Source of the DNA: Brevundimonas naejangsanensis
GTDB taxonomy: Bacteria > Pseudomonadota > Alphaproteobacteria > Caulobacterales > Caulobacteraceae
Assembly (NCBI RefSeq): GCF_000635915.2
Contig: NZ_CP015614.1
Span: 62,001 to 126,000, forward strand
Direction: 5' to 3'
Length of the DNA stretch: 64,000 nucleotides
Part shown: in pieces, positions 37,228 through 47,940 of the stretch
Layout: the number at the start of each line of letters is the position of its first letter
Position numbering within the stretch: position 1 is the stretch's first letter
Translations under genes and position numbers: made by a program
Notes under the pieces: generated by a model
Databases searched by the model: none
What the model saw: only the letters and a program-made list of their open reading frames with translations
What the model was told of the DNA's origin: nothing

Positions 37228-37269
37228 GTCCCTCAAGCAGCGAGCCGCCGTGCGGCGAGCGTTAGGGAC
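37228..37269 (+). repeat. 42-nt structured element, copy 3 (upstream of adhC)
   Basis: Outer stem GTCCCT/AGGGAC (6 bp), conserved CAAGCAGCGA, inner stem GCCGC/GCGGC with CGT loop, GAGCGTT. Same length and layout as the copies in selO and thiC. Both stems differ in sequence but remain fully paired. It ends 18 nt before the adhC start, so it lies in the probable leader and close to the ribosome site. Confidence 0.8.
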
Positions 37270-37287
37270 CTCCCAAGGATCAAGATC

Positions 37288-38394
<1,107 letters not shown>

Positions 38395-38434
38395 AAGAGC
38401 GTTGCCAAACGAAACTAAGGCCGCCTAGCTTGCG

Positions 38435-38458
38435 GCTCCCGGCCAGCCGGCCGGGAGC
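38435..38458 (+). other. Intercistronic hairpin after adhC
   Basis: GCTCCCGGCC/GGCCGGGAGC, a 10-bp perfect stem with AGCC loop and no T tract, in the 81-nt gap before the VOC gene. It may stabilise the adhC 3' end or partly attenuate the operon. Confidence 0.45.
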
Positions 38459-38475
38459 ACAATCGGGAGAAGACC

Positions 38476-38862
38476 ATGTTCACGCACGTCACCCTGGGGG
38501 CCAACGATCTCGAGGCTTCGCACAAGTTCTATGACGCCGTGCTGGGCGCCTTGGGCCACCCGCCGGGCACGCTGAGCGAAGCGCCGATGCCGGGCGTCTG
38601 GTATATGACGCCGCGCGGAATGCTGGGCGTGGTCAAGCCGCGCGACGGTCAGGCGGCCTGTCACGCCAACGGCGGCACCATCGGCTTTGCGGCGGCCAGT
38701 CCCGAGGCGGTCGTCGCCTTCGCCGAGGCCGGAGTGGCGGCGGGCGGCGTGGCGATCGAGGATCCGGCCGGCCCGCGCAACAGCCCCTTCGGCGTGCTGC
38801 ACCTGGCCTATCTGCGCGATCCGGCGGGCAACAAGATCTGCGCCGTTCACCGGCCGGGCTGA
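38476..38862 (+). CDS. VOC-family (glyoxalase/bleomycin resistance fold) protein
   Basis: 128 aa. Begins MFTHVTLGANDLEASHKFYDAVLGALG and ends LAYLRDPAGNKICAVHR, the two metal-ligand ends of the vicinal-oxygen-chelate fold. Relatives of this size are often annotated as glyoxalases and commonly sit in formaldehyde operons. It lies between adhC and fghA, so a glutathione-adduct role is suggested by context only. Confidence 0.85.
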   Translation: MFTHVTLGANDLEASHKFYDAVLGALGHPPGTLSEAPMPGVWYMTPRGMLGVVKPRDGQAACHANGGTIGFAAASPEAVVAFAEAGVAAGGVAIEDPAGPRNSPFGVLHLAYLRDPAGNKICAVHRPG

Positions 38863-38873
38863 GGGCTGAAGCG

Positions 38874-39431
38874 ATGAAGACCAGGGCGGCTATCGTGTCG
38901 ATCATGAGCGTTGCGGCGGTCGCGGCGCTGGCCGCCTGCACGCCGCGCGGGGGCGAGACGCCGCCCCCGGCCGAAGCGTCCGCGCCGGCCTGGGTCCGCA
39001 AGCAGGTGGTGCTCTATCTGCCCGACCGCCTGATGAAGGCGCGGATCGAGGTTTCCGACCTCTCGCCCTATCTTCTGCGCGTTGAGGAGGCGGTCAGCGC
39101 CGCCGCCACGGCCCAGCCGACGCAAACGGGCGCCTCGGGCATGATGCTGCTGATGATCAAACCGGGCGAACGCTCCAGGGCCTGGGTCGTCACCGGCGAG
39201 CCGCCGATGCAGCCGGAGGTCGTCGCGGCTCTGACGGCCGCGGCCGAGGCCGTGAAGGCGCCGCCCGTGCGCCAAGGGCCGATCCTGGTGGGTCTGCAGT
39301 TCGACGCCTGGGGCGGCGGCGCCCCGCCCGAAGGCGCGGTCGCCCCGATCCCGCGCGACTGGTACGCGCATTTCTCCGAGGACGGCGGCGTCCTCGACGA
39401 CGACTTCATGGCCAAGGTCTGGCCGGACTGA
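38874..39431 (+). CDS. Hypothetical lipoprotein in the formaldehyde operon
   Basis: 185 aa. Signal peptide with lipobox LAACTPRGG, a short Pro/Ala linker, then a domain starting WVRKQVVLYLPDRLMKARI with GMMLLMIKPGERSRAWVVTG and LVGLQFDAWGGG. No recognised family. It starts 11 nt after the VOC gene and ends 18 nt before fghA, so it is surely co-transcribed. Confidence 0.65.
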   Translation: MKTRAAIVSIMSVAAVAALAACTPRGGETPPPAEASAPAWVRKQVVLYLPDRLMKARIEVSDLSPYLLRVEEAVSAAATAQPTQTGASGMMLLMIKPGERSRAWVVTGEPPMQPEVVAALTAAAEAVKAPPVRQGPILVGLQFDAWGGGAPPEGAVAPIPRDWYAHFSEDGGVLDDDFMAKVWPD

Positions 39432-39449
39432 TCTTCAGGAGTAGAGCTT

Positions 39450-40298
39450 ATGGAAACGGTCAAGAGCCACGTCGTTCACGGCGGAACGCTGCGCTATCTG
39501 AAGCACGACAGCGCGACGACGGGCACGCCCATGACGCTGTCGGTCTTTGTGCCTGCTGGCGAGGGGCCGTTCCCGGTCCTGATCTGGCTGTCGGGGCTGA
39601 CCTGCACCGAGGACAACTTCACCACCAAGGCGGGCGCCTATAAGGCCGCCGCCGAACACGGCGTCATCATCGTCGCGCCCGACACTTCGCCGCGCGGCGA
39701 AGGCGTGGCCGACGACGCCGCCTATGACCTGGGGCAGGGCGCGGGCTTCTATGTCGATGCGACGCAAGCGCCGTGGGCGCCGCATTTCCGCATGGAAAGC
39801 TATGTCACGGGCGAGCTGATCGAGCTGATCGACGCCCAGTTCCCGACGACGAAGACGCGCTCGATCTTCGGCCATTCGATGGGCGGGCACGGGGCGCTGA
39901 CGCTGGCGCTGCGTCATCCGGAACTGTTCAAGTCGGTCTCGGCCTTTGCGCCGATCTCGTCACCGACGCGCTGTCCCTGGGGCGAGAAGGCCTTTACCGC
40001 CTATCTGGGCGAGGATCGGACGCAATGGGCCAAGCATGACGCGGCCCTGCTGATCGAGGGCGGGGCGGCCCAAGATGCAGATGGAAACCGCGTGTTCGAC
40101 GACATTCTGGTGGATCAGGGCGACGCCGATACCTTCCTGACCGATCAGTTGAAGCCGGATCTGCTGACGGCGGCGGCGCAAAAGGCCGGTCAGGGGCTGA
40201 CCCTGCGGATGCAGCCGGGCTATGACCACTCCTACTTCTTCATGGCCAGCTTCGTGGACGACCATGTGGCCTTCCACGCCAAGCGGCTGAAAGCCTGA
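39450..40298 (+). CDS. fghA: S-formylglutathione hydrolase
   Basis: 282 aa, alpha/beta-hydrolase of the esterase D family. WLSGLTCTEDNFTTKAG near residue 45 and the nucleophile elbow IFGHSMGGHGALTLAL (Ser near residue 147) are diagnostic. The Asp and His (GYDHSYFFMASF) of the triad are present near 225-260. It completes the adhC step by releasing formate and glutathione. AGGAG precedes the ATG. Confidence 0.96.
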   Translation: METVKSHVVHGGTLRYLKHDSATTGTPMTLSVFVPAGEGPFPVLIWLSGLTCTEDNFTTKAGAYKAAAEHGVIIVAPDTSPRGEGVADDAAYDLGQGAGFYVDATQAPWAPHFRMESYVTGELIELIDAQFPTTKTRSIFGHSMGGHGALTLALRHPELFKSVSAFAPISSPTRCPWGEKAFTAYLGEDRTQWAKHDAALLIEGGAAQDADGNRVFDDILVDQGDADTFLTDQLKPDLLTAAAQKAGQGLTLRMQPGYDHSYFFMASFVDDHVAFHAKRLKA

Positions 40299-40303
40299 GT
40301 AAA

Positions 40304-40531
40304 ATGACCGACGCCGCCCCCGATTTCGATTCCATGTTCGCCGACCTGTGCAACCAGGTCGGCTTCTGCCTGCATGAAAAAGGGCAGAAGAAGGTTATCG
40401 CCGCCCTGCCCAAGGGGCTGGACGCCGCCGTGCGCGCCGTCTTCGCCGCCGAGGGCGTGGACGAGCCGAACGCGCCGGGCGACCTGAAGCGCGCCGTGCG
40501 CGACTGCATCAAGGCCCACGTGACGCGCTGA
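40304..40531 (+). CDS. Hypothetical 75-aa protein at end of fghA operon
   Basis: Starts 5 nt after fghA. Small acidic-then-basic helical protein (MFADLCNQVGFCLHEKGQKK, GDLKRAVRDCIKAHV) with three Cys. No known domain recognised. Confidence 0.65.
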   Translation: MTDAAPDFDSMFADLCNQVGFCLHEKGQKKVIAALPKGLDAAVRAVFAAEGVDEPNAPGDLKRAVRDCIKAHVTR

Positions 40532-40644
40532 GCGCGCTTTTGCACGACGAATGACGCAGACTTAACCCGCAAGGCGACGATCAAGCCTTGCGGGCGGCCA
40601 TCGCTTCGCTAGCATCCCGGCCCATCGCTTTTGGGAGGAAGCTC

Positions 40645-42468
40645 ATGATGGATCGCCGCCGCCTGTTGATGTCGGTCGCCGCGGGGGGAGCGCTGGCCGC
40701 TGTCGGCCCGGTTCGCGCCCTTGCCCATGGCGCTGCGGCGCAGACCGCTTCGGCCGACTTCAACGCCCTGATGAACCGGATCGCGCAGGAGATGCTCCTG
40801 ACGGATCCGGAATCCCTGACCATGCTGGGTATGGACCGGGGGCCGATGGCGGAGGCCCGCTTCAAGCTGAGCGACCGCAGCCAGGCCAAGGTCGAGGCCG
40901 ACAAGGTCAAGTTCGTCGCCGCCATGAAGGACATGGCGGCCATCGACCGCAACGCCCTGCCGGCCAAGGAGCAGATCTATCACGACTCCCTGACCTTCTT
41001 CGGCGAGACGGTGATGGAAGGCTACGCCTTCCCCTATGGCGGCGGCATGTACCCCTCGCCCTATACGATCAGCCAGCTGGGCGGGTCCTATCAGCAGATC
41101 CCCGACTTCCTCGACAGCCAGCACCGCATTGAGGCGGCGGATGACGCCGAGGCCTATCTGTCGCGCCTGTCGGACTTCGCCCGCAGCCTGGACGACGAAC
41201 GCGAGCGGATGCAGATCGACTACGCCGCCGGGGCCGTGCCGCCGGACTTCGTCATCGACCGCACCCTGACGCAGATGGGCGCCATCACCGGCACGGCCGT
41301 GGCCGACTCGGTCATGAGCCAGTCGATCGCGCGTCGCACGGCCGAGAAGAACATCCCCGGCGACTGGGCCGCACGGGCGCAGACGATCCTGACGCGAGAG
41401 GTCTATCCCGCCATCCAACGCCAGGCCGACGCCCTGAAGGCGGTGCGCGCGGGCGCGACGCACGACGGCGGCGTGTGGCGTCTGCCGGACGGCGAGGCCT
41501 ACTATCGCTATGGGCTGAAGAACTACACCACTTCCTCGATGACGCCGGACGAGGTGCATCAGATGGGGCTGGACCAGGTGGCCGAGATCTCGGCCCGCGC
41601 CGACGGCCTGTTGAAGGCGCAAGGGTTGACGCAAGGCACGGTCGGCCAGCGCATCGCCGCCCTCGGCAAGGATCCGCGCTTCGTCTATCCGAACACGGAC
41701 GAGGCCAAGGAAGAGCTGCTGAAGGAGTTGAACGTCCAGATGGCGGCCATGCAGGCCCGCATGCCGGACTATTTCGGCCGCCTGCCCAAGTCGCCCTGCG
41801 ACATCCGTCGCGTGCCCAAGGCCATCGAGGCGGGCGCGCCGGGCGGCTATTATCAGGCCCCGGCGCTGGATGGGTCGCGGCCGGGCGCCTACTACATCAA
41901 TCTGCGCGACACGGCGGAGTGGCCCAAGTGGACACTGCCGACCCTGACTTATCACGAGGCCGTGCCGGGCCATCACTTCCAGATCGCCCTGCAGATGGAG
42001 CAGCCGGACACCCCGCTGCTGATGAAGGTCATGGGCTTCTCGGCCTATTCCGAAGGCTGGGGCCTGTATTCGGAGCAGTTGGCGGACGAGATCGGCGCCT
42101 ATGAGAACGATCCCTTTGGCCAGATCGGCTACATGCAATCCTTGATGTTCCGCGCCGCGCGTCTGGTCGTGGACTCGGGTCTGCACCACAAGCGCTGGAG
42201 CCGCGAACAGGGCATCCGCTACATGGTCGATACGCTGGGCGATCAGGAATCCAGCATCGCCACCGAGGTCGAGCGCTACTGCGTCTGGCCGGGGCAGGCC
42301 TCCAGCTACAAGGTCGGCCACACCACCTGGGTCAAGCTGCGCGAAGACGCCAAACGGCGCCTGGGACCGCGCTTCGACATCAAGGGCTTCCATGACACGG
42401 GGCTGGCTCTGGGCGGCGTGCCGCTGACGGTGCTGGAGCGGACCATGAACGCCTGGACCCCGGTCTGA
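40645..42468 (+). CDS. DUF885 family secreted protein (putative metallopeptidase), Tat signal
   Basis: 607 aa from ATG 40645 (GGGAGG 6-11 nt upstream). The N-terminus MDRRRLLMSVAAGGALA is a twin-arginine signal. The DUF885 core contains LTYHEAVPGHHFQIALQME (H-E-X-X-P-G-H, residues about 437-455), a likely zinc site, with YSEGWGLYSEQLADEIG downstream supplying the further Glu, and a C-terminal RYCVWPGQASSYKVGH motif. Family members act as periplasmic peptidases or are uncharacterised. A paralogue follows at 42564. Confidence 0.9.
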   Translation: MMDRRRLLMSVAAGGALAAVGPVRALAHGAAAQTASADFNALMNRIAQEMLLTDPESLTMLGMDRGPMAEARFKLSDRSQAKVEADKVKFVAAMKDMAAIDRNALPAKEQIYHDSLTFFGETVMEGYAFPYGGGMYPSPYTISQLGGSYQQIPDFLDSQHRIEAADDAEAYLSRLSDFARSLDDERERMQIDYAAGAVPPDFVIDRTLTQMGAITGTAVADSVMSQSIARRTAEKNIPGDWAARAQTILTREVYPAIQRQADALKAVRAGATHDGGVWRLPDGEAYYRYGLKNYTTSSMTPDEVHQMGLDQVAEISARADGLLKAQGLTQGTVGQRIAALGKDPRFVYPNTDEAKEELLKELNVQMAAMQARMPDYFGRLPKSPCDIRRVPKAIEAGAPGGYYQAPALDGSRPGAYYINLRDTAEWPKWTLPTLTYHEAVPGHHFQIALQMEQPDTPLLMKVMGFSAYSEGWGLYSEQLADEIGAYENDPFGQIGYMQSLMFRAARLVVDSGLHHKRWSREQGIRYMVDTLGDQESSIATEVERYCVWPGQASSYKVGHTTWVKLREDAKRRLGPRFDIKGFHDTGLALGGVPLTVLERTMNAWTPV

Positions 42469-42563
42469 CGGCGACCGGATTTCGGGACGCGCCGGTCCTT
42501 CATTGAGCGTGAGTGTGGAGCAACGCCCGGCGCGGCGCGGCTTCTTTTGGGGGGAGTACCTGA

Positions 42564-44363
42564 ATGATCAATCGCCGCAATCTCTTGCTGAGCGCCGCTG
42601 CGACCGCCGCCGCAGCGCCCATGCTGGCCCAGTGCGCCGCCGCCGCCGCCAGCGACGCCGACGCGCGCCTGAACGCCCTGCTGGACGGCTGGTTCGAGGC
42701 CGACATCGACGAGGCGCCCGAGCGCGCCACCAACCTGGGTCTGGACAAGGACGCCCGCGCGGGCTTGTCGTCCAAGCTCAGCGAGGCCGGACCGGACGCC
42801 ATCCGCAAGGATCGCGAGAAGGCGATCAAACGCTGGGACGAACTGAAGGCGTTTGACCAGAAGGGCCTGTCCGAGGCCGGGGCATTGAACTACGCCATCG
42901 CCGCCTTCGGGCGCGAGACGTCGGCCCAGACGGCGCGCTTCGACTATGGCGCGGGGCCGGGCCGTCCGTCGCCCTATGTCGTGACCCAGCTGTCGGGCGC
43001 CTATTTCTCGACGCCCGACTTCATGGACAACCAGCACCGCATCGAGGACGCGGCCGGCGCCGACGCCTTCCTGTCGCGGCTGGAGGCCTTTGCCGGCGTG
43101 CTGGACGGCGAGACGGACAAGATCAAGGAAGACGCCGGTCTGGGCGTGATCGCGCCGGACTTCATCATCGACCGGATGCTGCCGCAGATCCGCACCCTGC
43201 GCGACACGCCCGCCGCCGACATGGCCATGATCCAGTCGCTGGTCCGCAAGGCCGGGGCGCTGAACCTGTCGGGCTATGACGCGCGCGCCGCCGCCCTGGT
43301 GGACGAGAAGGTCAAACCGGCCCTGGCCCGTCAGATCGAGGCGCTGGAAGCGGTCCGTCCCAAGGCCGTTCACGATGCGGGCGTGTGGCGCCTGCCGGAC
43401 GGCGAGGCCTTCTACGCCGCCGGGCTGAAGTCGAACACCACGACAACCCTCTCGGCCAAGGAAATCCACGCCATGGGCGTCGAACAGGTGGCCGAGATCA
43501 CCGCCGAGATCGACGCCATCCTGAAGTCTCAGGGCATGACCCAGGGCACGGTCGGCGAACGGGTTCAGGCGCTGAACAAGGACCCGGCCCAGCTGTTCCC
43601 CAACACCGACGCGGGCAAGGAAGAGCTGCTGAAGTGGCTGAACGAACAGGTCGCCGCGCTGGAGCCGAAACTGCCCGCCGTCTTCGGCCGCCTGCCCAAG
43701 ACCCACGTGGAGGTGCGCCGCGTGCCGGTGTCGATCCAGTCGGGCGCGCCGGGCGGCTACTATCAGGGGCCGCCGCTGGATGGCTCGCGTCCGGGGGCCT
43801 ACTACATCAACTTGCGCGACAGCGGGAACTGGCCGAAGTTCGCCCTGCCGACCCTGACCTATCACGAGGCCTCGCCGGGTCACCACCTGCAGGTGGCGCT
43901 GCAACGCGAGTCGGGCGAGCTGCCGCAATGGCGCCGCGCCGGCGGCTTCTCGGCCTTCAACGAGGGCTGGGCGCTGTACGCCGAGGCGGTGGCCGCCAAC
44001 GATCTGGACGCCTATGCGACCGATCCGCTGGGTCGCGTCGGCTTCCTGATGTCCTATCTGTTCCGCGCGGTGCGTCTGGTGGTCGACACCGGCATCCACT
44101 CCGAGCGCTGGAGCCGTGAACGGGCGGTCGAATACATGGCGGCCTCCGGGGCCAAGCCGCTGGACGCCTCGAACAGCGAGATCAACCGCTACTGCGTCTG
44201 GCCGGGCCAGGCCTGCGCCTACAAGGTCGGTCACACCGTCATCGCCCGCCTGCGCGAGGAAGCCCAAGCCAAGGACGGCTTCGACCTGCGCGCCTTCCAC
44301 GACAAGGTGCTGGGCGACGGCTCCATGCCGCTGGCGGTGCTGGAAGGACGGATGCGCGGCTAA
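42564..44363 (+). CDS. DUF885 family secreted protein, tandem paralogue
   Basis: 599 aa. The signal NRRNLLLSAAATAAAAPML is Tat-like, and AQC could make it a lipoprotein. Shares with 40645-42468 the segments DGSRPGAYYINLRD, LTYHEASPGHHLQVALQRE, FNEGWALYAEAVA and RYCVWPGQACAYKVGH, so the pair arose by duplication. All putative Zn residues are kept in both copies. GGGGGGAG lies near the ATG. A terminator follows. Confidence 0.9.
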   Translation: MINRRNLLLSAAATAAAAPMLAQCAAAAASDADARLNALLDGWFEADIDEAPERATNLGLDKDARAGLSSKLSEAGPDAIRKDREKAIKRWDELKAFDQKGLSEAGALNYAIAAFGRETSAQTARFDYGAGPGRPSPYVVTQLSGAYFSTPDFMDNQHRIEDAAGADAFLSRLEAFAGVLDGETDKIKEDAGLGVIAPDFIIDRMLPQIRTLRDTPAADMAMIQSLVRKAGALNLSGYDARAAALVDEKVKPALARQIEALEAVRPKAVHDAGVWRLPDGEAFYAAGLKSNTTTTLSAKEIHAMGVEQVAEITAEIDAILKSQGMTQGTVGERVQALNKDPAQLFPNTDAGKEELLKWLNEQVAALEPKLPAVFGRLPKTHVEVRRVPVSIQSGAPGGYYQGPPLDGSRPGAYYINLRDSGNWPKFALPTLTYHEASPGHHLQVALQRESGELPQWRRAGGFSAFNEGWALYAEAVAANDLDAYATDPLGRVGFLMSYLFRAVRLVVDTGIHSERWSRERAVEYMAASGAKPLDASNSEINRYCVWPGQACAYKVGHTVIARLREEAQAKDGFDLRAFHDKVLGDGSMPLAVLEGRMRG

Positions 44364-44381
44364 CCGCCTTCCAGAAACAAG

Positions 44382-44412
44382 AAGGGCCGGAGGATTATCC
44401 TCCGGCCCTTTT
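44382..44412. terminator. Bidirectional terminator between DUF885 and DUF4189 genes
   Basis: 13-bp stem AAGGGCCGGAGGA/TCCTCCGGCCCTT with a 3-nt loop. T tracts are on the plus side (TTTTCC) and shorter on the minus side. It serves the two convergent genes. Confidence 0.85.
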
Positions 44413-44433
44413 CCTTGGCGGTGGGCCGCCTTG

Positions 44434-44997
44434 TCAGTAACGCGTCACGCGGGTGGATCGCGAGGTGCAGACGGCGTCGTGGGCCATTGCGCAATCGGAT
44501 CCGCCGTTGGCCTGGCACTGGCTGATGGCGTCGGCGCGGGCCGAGCGGGCGTTGCGCGCAGGCGTTGAGAAATAGCGGGTCACGCCGTCGACCTGACCAG
44601 AGGCCACGGCCGAGCAGGCGTTGCGCCAGGAGGCCACCGGCGCACAGTTGGCGTCGGGTTCGGTCGGCGCGCGCATGCTGACGCCCCAGGCATGGTCGGG
44701 CTGCTCGCATTTCCTCATGGCGTTGAACATGGCGGCGTCGATGTTGCGGCCCTGCAGGACATAGGCATAGACCGCGCCCGTGTCGGTGTTGAACGCAAAG
44801 GCCCCCAGACCCTCGACACGTTCGCGATAGCCCATGGTGCTGGTGTCCACGCCCTGCGGGGCGTCTGGCGCGCAGGTCGCCGCACCGGCCGCCGTGCCGA
44901 CGGGGCATTGCGTCTGGGCTGAGGCCTTGCCGGAGGGCAGTCCCGCCATCAGCAGAAAGCCCACGGCCATAGCGCCTGAAAGTGCAATGAATTTCAT
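44434..44997 (-). CDS. Secreted DUF4189-like protein
   Basis: 187 aa. Signal peptide (cleavage near KASAQTQ), then two repeats of a Cys-containing module (GAFAFNTDTGAVYAYVLQG...CEQPDHAW and GVTRYFSTPARNARSARADA...CQANGGSDCAMAH). The pattern of aromatic-Ala-Cys spacing fits DUF4189. Eight or more Cys suggest periplasmic disulfides. It starts 3 nt after the DUF1176 gene, so the two form an operon. Confidence 0.75.
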   Translation of the reverse strand: MKFIALSGAMAVGFLLMAGLPSGKASAQTQCPVGTAAGAATCAPDAPQGVDTSTMGYRERVEGLGAFAFNTDTGAVYAYVLQGRNIDAAMFNAMRKCEQPDHAWGVSMRAPTEPDANCAPVASWRNACSAVASGQVDGVTRYFSTPARNARSARADAISQCQANGGSDCAMAHDAVCTSRSTRVTRY

Positions 44998-45000
44998 GAC

Positions 45001-46134
45001 TTAATCCTTGGTTGCGCGCCAAGTGGATGGCCACAGGTCCTGAGGCATGGCGGTGCAGGTCGGCATCGCCTTCTCCTCCAGCAGGGCGAAGCGTTCGCCG
45101 GTCCAGCCCCAGACTCCCATGTGGCCGCAGTCGCCTAGGCCGCGTCCCTTGGCGAAGGCGAACAGGGTGCGGGTTTTGGGATCATAACGGCTGTTGACCA
45201 GGGTCTGCTCGCTGCCCGCGGCCGTGGGGAAGGCGACCGGCTGAGGCGCGTTCCCGTCTGCCGTCGTGAGGAAATAGGCCTGGCTGAAGTTATAGGCGCC
45301 CTCGCCGCACGGCACGCTCCACAGCAGCTTGTCAGCGGCCAGCCGGGCGACCTCGACCTCCGCCTCGAACCGTTCGCCCCGGCGGGTTTCGGCCAGGCAT
45401 TCCTTGACCCTGGCGTGCGCCAGCACCGCCGGCGACAGGTCATCCTGAGGCAGCCCGTTCTGAGCCACGGCGGGAGCCAGCGTCACGCGCGGCGCGGCGG
45501 GGGCGGCGGGCACGCCGGACGCGGGCTGGTCGCCGCGCCGGATCAGCGCCGTGGACGTGCCCAGTCGTCCCTGACGCTCGTCGATCCACAGGAAGGCGGC
45601 GGCGGCCCCGCCCAGGCTGACCTTCATCTTCTCGTCGCCGCGCCTCAGCGCCATGAAGGAGCCATTGCCCAGATCATGCAGAAGCTGGGCCGAGGGCGTC
45701 TGGAAGGCGATGACGTCGCCTTCTTCGTCCATCTTGGAATTCTTGCCGGCATAACGGCGGCCGTCGATCTCGGCGTAGACGTCGCCCTGTCCGTCCTCCA
45801 GCCCCCAGCCGCCCATGTGGACGACGGGCCGCGCCTGAGGGCCCGGCGCCAGGGAGACCATGACGAAGCCCATGTTTTCCTCGGCCGATCCGAAGGCGAC
45901 GCAGTGGTTGGTGTTGTCGCATATCGCCGTCCAGTCGCGGAACTCGCGCGTCACGCTGGGCGGATGGGCGCCGCCCTGTACGGCGGGCGCGGCGACGGCG
46001 GCCTCGGCGGGCGGCTGAGCCGTCGGCGCCTCTGGCGCGCTTGCGGCCTCCTGTCCCTTGCAGGCGGCCAGCGCCAGAGGGACCAGGGCGACGGTGGCGG
46101 CGAACCGGAGGCGAGGCGTCATCAGGCGTTCCAT
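45001..46134 (-). CDS. DUF1176 domain lipoprotein
   Basis: 377 aa (alternative start 12 nt inside, MTPRLRF, with GGAA upstream). Lipobox LALAACKGQ. The DUF1176 pattern is visible: [20 protein letters not shown] near residue 62, then a long beta-rich domain ending [20 protein letters not shown]. Function unknown; members are periplasmic. Co-transcribed with the DUF4189-like gene. Confidence 0.85.
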   Translation of the reverse strand: MERLMTPRLRFAATVALVPLALAACKGQEAASAPEAPTAQPPAEAAVAAPAVQGGAHPPSVTREFRDWTAICDNTNHCVAFGSAEENMGFVMVSLAPGPQARPVVHMGGWGLEDGQGDVYAEIDGRRYAGKNSKMDEEGDVIAFQTPSAQLLHDLGNGSFMALRRGDEKMKVSLGGAAAAFLWIDERQGRLGTSTALIRRGDQPASGVPAAPAAPRVTLAPAVAQNGLPQDDLSPAVLAHARVKECLAETRRGERFEAEVEVARLAADKLLWSVPCGEGAYNFSQAYFLTTADGNAPQPVAFPTAAGSEQTLVNSRYDPKTRTLFAFAKGRGLGDCGHMGVWGWTGERFALLEEKAMPTCTAMPQDLWPSTWRATKD

Positions 46135-46315
46135 GCGTTTTGACCGACCGGCGGCGTCAAGCGTAGCCGTGAAGAAGCCAAGCGGCCAAGCCGTCGTTTC
46201 GTTCCGGTCCGCCGTTCAGGCCGTGCGGCTTTCGTCCCCTTTGCGCCCGCGCGCGGGGGTCGCTATATCCCCTGCACCGAATTCCTTCCCTGATTTAAGA
46301 GACAGAGGCGTAAGC

Positions 46316-47536
46316 ATGGCCAAGATCAAGGTCGCCAATCCCATCGTGGACATCGACGGCGACGAAATGACCCGGATCATCTGGCAGATGATCAAGGACA
46401 AGCTGGTCTTCCCGTACCTGGACCTCGAACTCGACTATTACGATCTCGGCATGGAAAGCCGTGACGCCACCGACGATCAGATCACGATCGACGCGGCCCA
46501 CGCCATCCAGAAGCACGGCGTCGGCGTGAAGTGCGCCACCATCACCCCGGACGAGGCGCGCGTCGCCGAATTCGGCCTGAAGAAGATGTGGAAGTCGCCG
46601 AACGGCACCATCCGCAACATCCTGGGCGGCGTCGTCTTCCGCGAGCCGATCATCTGCTCGAACGTGCCGCGCCTGGTGCCGGGCTGGACCCAGCCGATCG
46701 TCGTCGGCCGTCACGCCTTCGGCGACCAGTACAAGGCCACCGACTTCCTGATGCCGGGACCGGGCACCCTGACCATCAAGTTCGTCGGCGACGACGGCGA
46801 AGTGATCGAGCACGAAGTGTACAAGTCGCCGGGCGCCGGCGTCGCCATGGGCATGTACAACCTGGACGCCTCGATCCGCGAGTTCGCCCACGCCTCCTTC
46901 GCCTATGGCCTGCAGCGCAACTACCCGGTCTATCTGTCGACCAAGAACACCATCCTGAAAGCCTACGACGGCCGCTTCAAGGACATCTTCCAGGAAGTGT
47001 TCGACGCCGACTACGCCGAGGAGTTCAAGAAGCGCGGCCTGACCTATGAGCACCGCCTGATCGACGACATGGTGGCCGCGGCCATCAAGTGGTCGGGCGG
47101 CTTCGTCTGGGCGTGCAAGAACTACGACGGCGACGTGCAGTCGGACATCGTGGCGCAGGGCTTCGGCTCGCTGGGCCTGATGACCTCGGTGCTGATGACG
47201 CCGGACGGCAAGGTCATGGAAACGGAAGCCGCCCACGGCACCGTGACCCGCCACTATCGCCAGCATCAGAAGGGCGAGGCCACCTCGACCAACTCGATCG
47301 CCTCGATCTTCGCCTGGACGCGCGGCTTCAAGCACCGCGCCAAGCTGGACGGCAACGCCCAGTTGGCCGAGTTCGCCGATACGCTGGAGCGCGTGGTCGT
47401 CGAAACCGTCGAGTCGGGCTTCATGACCAAGGACCTGGCCCTGCTGGTCGGCGATCAGCAGTCCTGGCTGACGACCGAAGGCTTCCTGGACAAGGTGTCC
47501 GAGAACCTGAAGAAGGCCCTGCCGGGTATTGGTTAA
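46316..47536 (+). CDS. icd: NADP-dependent isocitrate dehydrogenase
   Basis: 406 aa, the dimeric eukaryote-like type usual in alphaproteobacteria. [23 protein letters not shown] at the N-terminus, [19 protein letters not shown] in the substrate site, and [20 protein letters not shown] for NADP. Converts isocitrate to 2-oxoglutarate in the TCA cycle and makes NADPH. The start at 46316 has GAGG upstream. Own terminator. Confidence 0.97.
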   Translation: MAKIKVANPIVDIDGDEMTRIIWQMIKDKLVFPYLDLELDYYDLGMESRDATDDQITIDAAHAIQKHGVGVKCATITPDEARVAEFGLKKMWKSPNGTIRNILGGVVFREPIICSNVPRLVPGWTQPIVVGRHAFGDQYKATDFLMPGPGTLTIKFVGDDGEVIEHEVYKSPGAGVAMGMYNLDASIREFAHASFAYGLQRNYPVYLSTKNTILKAYDGRFKDIFQEVFDADYAEEFKKRGLTYEHRLIDDMVAAAIKWSGGFVWACKNYDGDVQSDIVAQGFGSLGLMTSVLMTPDGKVMETEAAHGTVTRHYRQHQKGEATSTNSIASIFAWTRGFKHRAKLDGNAQLAEFADTLERVVVETVESGFMTKDLALLVGDQQSWLTTEGFLDKVSENLKKALPGIG

Positions 47537-47611
47537 GGCTTTTTAGTCGGCCGCGGTCAGAAGGCTCCGCCCTTCTCGACCCGACGCGGCCTGAAGCCGC
47601 TAAGACATCAA

Positions 47612-47642
47612 GGCCCGCCGGAGCGATCCGGCGGGCCTTTTT
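47612..47642 (+). terminator. Rho-independent terminator of icd
   Basis: 11-bp stem (47612-47622 with 47627-47637), GCGA tetraloop and five T. It shares the stem core and loop with the terminator at 8113. Confidence 0.92.
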
Positions 47643-47666
47643 GCTGGGCGGTATCGCTTCCCTATT

Positions 47667-47780
47667 CCGCTCATCCCGGCGGACGCCGGGATCCAGTGAG
47701 AGCGCCACGCTGCGCCTATCCGCCAATCCGGAATGCTTGAAGCCAAAGTACTGGGTCCCGGCGTCCGCCGGGATGAGCGG
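47667..47780. repeat. REP-doublet-like inverted element (CCCGGCG arm type), copy 1
   Basis: 30-nt arms 47667-47696 and 47751-47780 invert with 29/30 identity, each a CCCGGCG-GA-CGCCGGG hairpin. Spacer motifs (GAGAGCGCCACGC, GCCAAAGTACTGG) match those of 55447 in the same orientation. With the icd terminator it fills the 404-bp gap to 47941. In 47781-47940 I see nothing further. Confidence 0.9.
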
Positions 47781-47940
47781 TGGTCGATGTTTGCCTCATC
47801 CCATCGTTAGGTTCGCTTGGAAACGAGAGCCCGTGAAAACACGCATTGAACCCGCCTGTGATCCATGTCCCTAATCCGCCTGGGGATTTTGGCGCCGTTT
47901 CGTCGTCGTCCCGTCGCGTTCGTAAGGCAGGGGAGGGCCG

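Noticed and set aside
40609..44300. Two long antisense frames opposite the DUF885 genes
   Set aside because: They have the same composition bias as other shadows, and the repeated similarity between them only reflects the duplicated sense genes.
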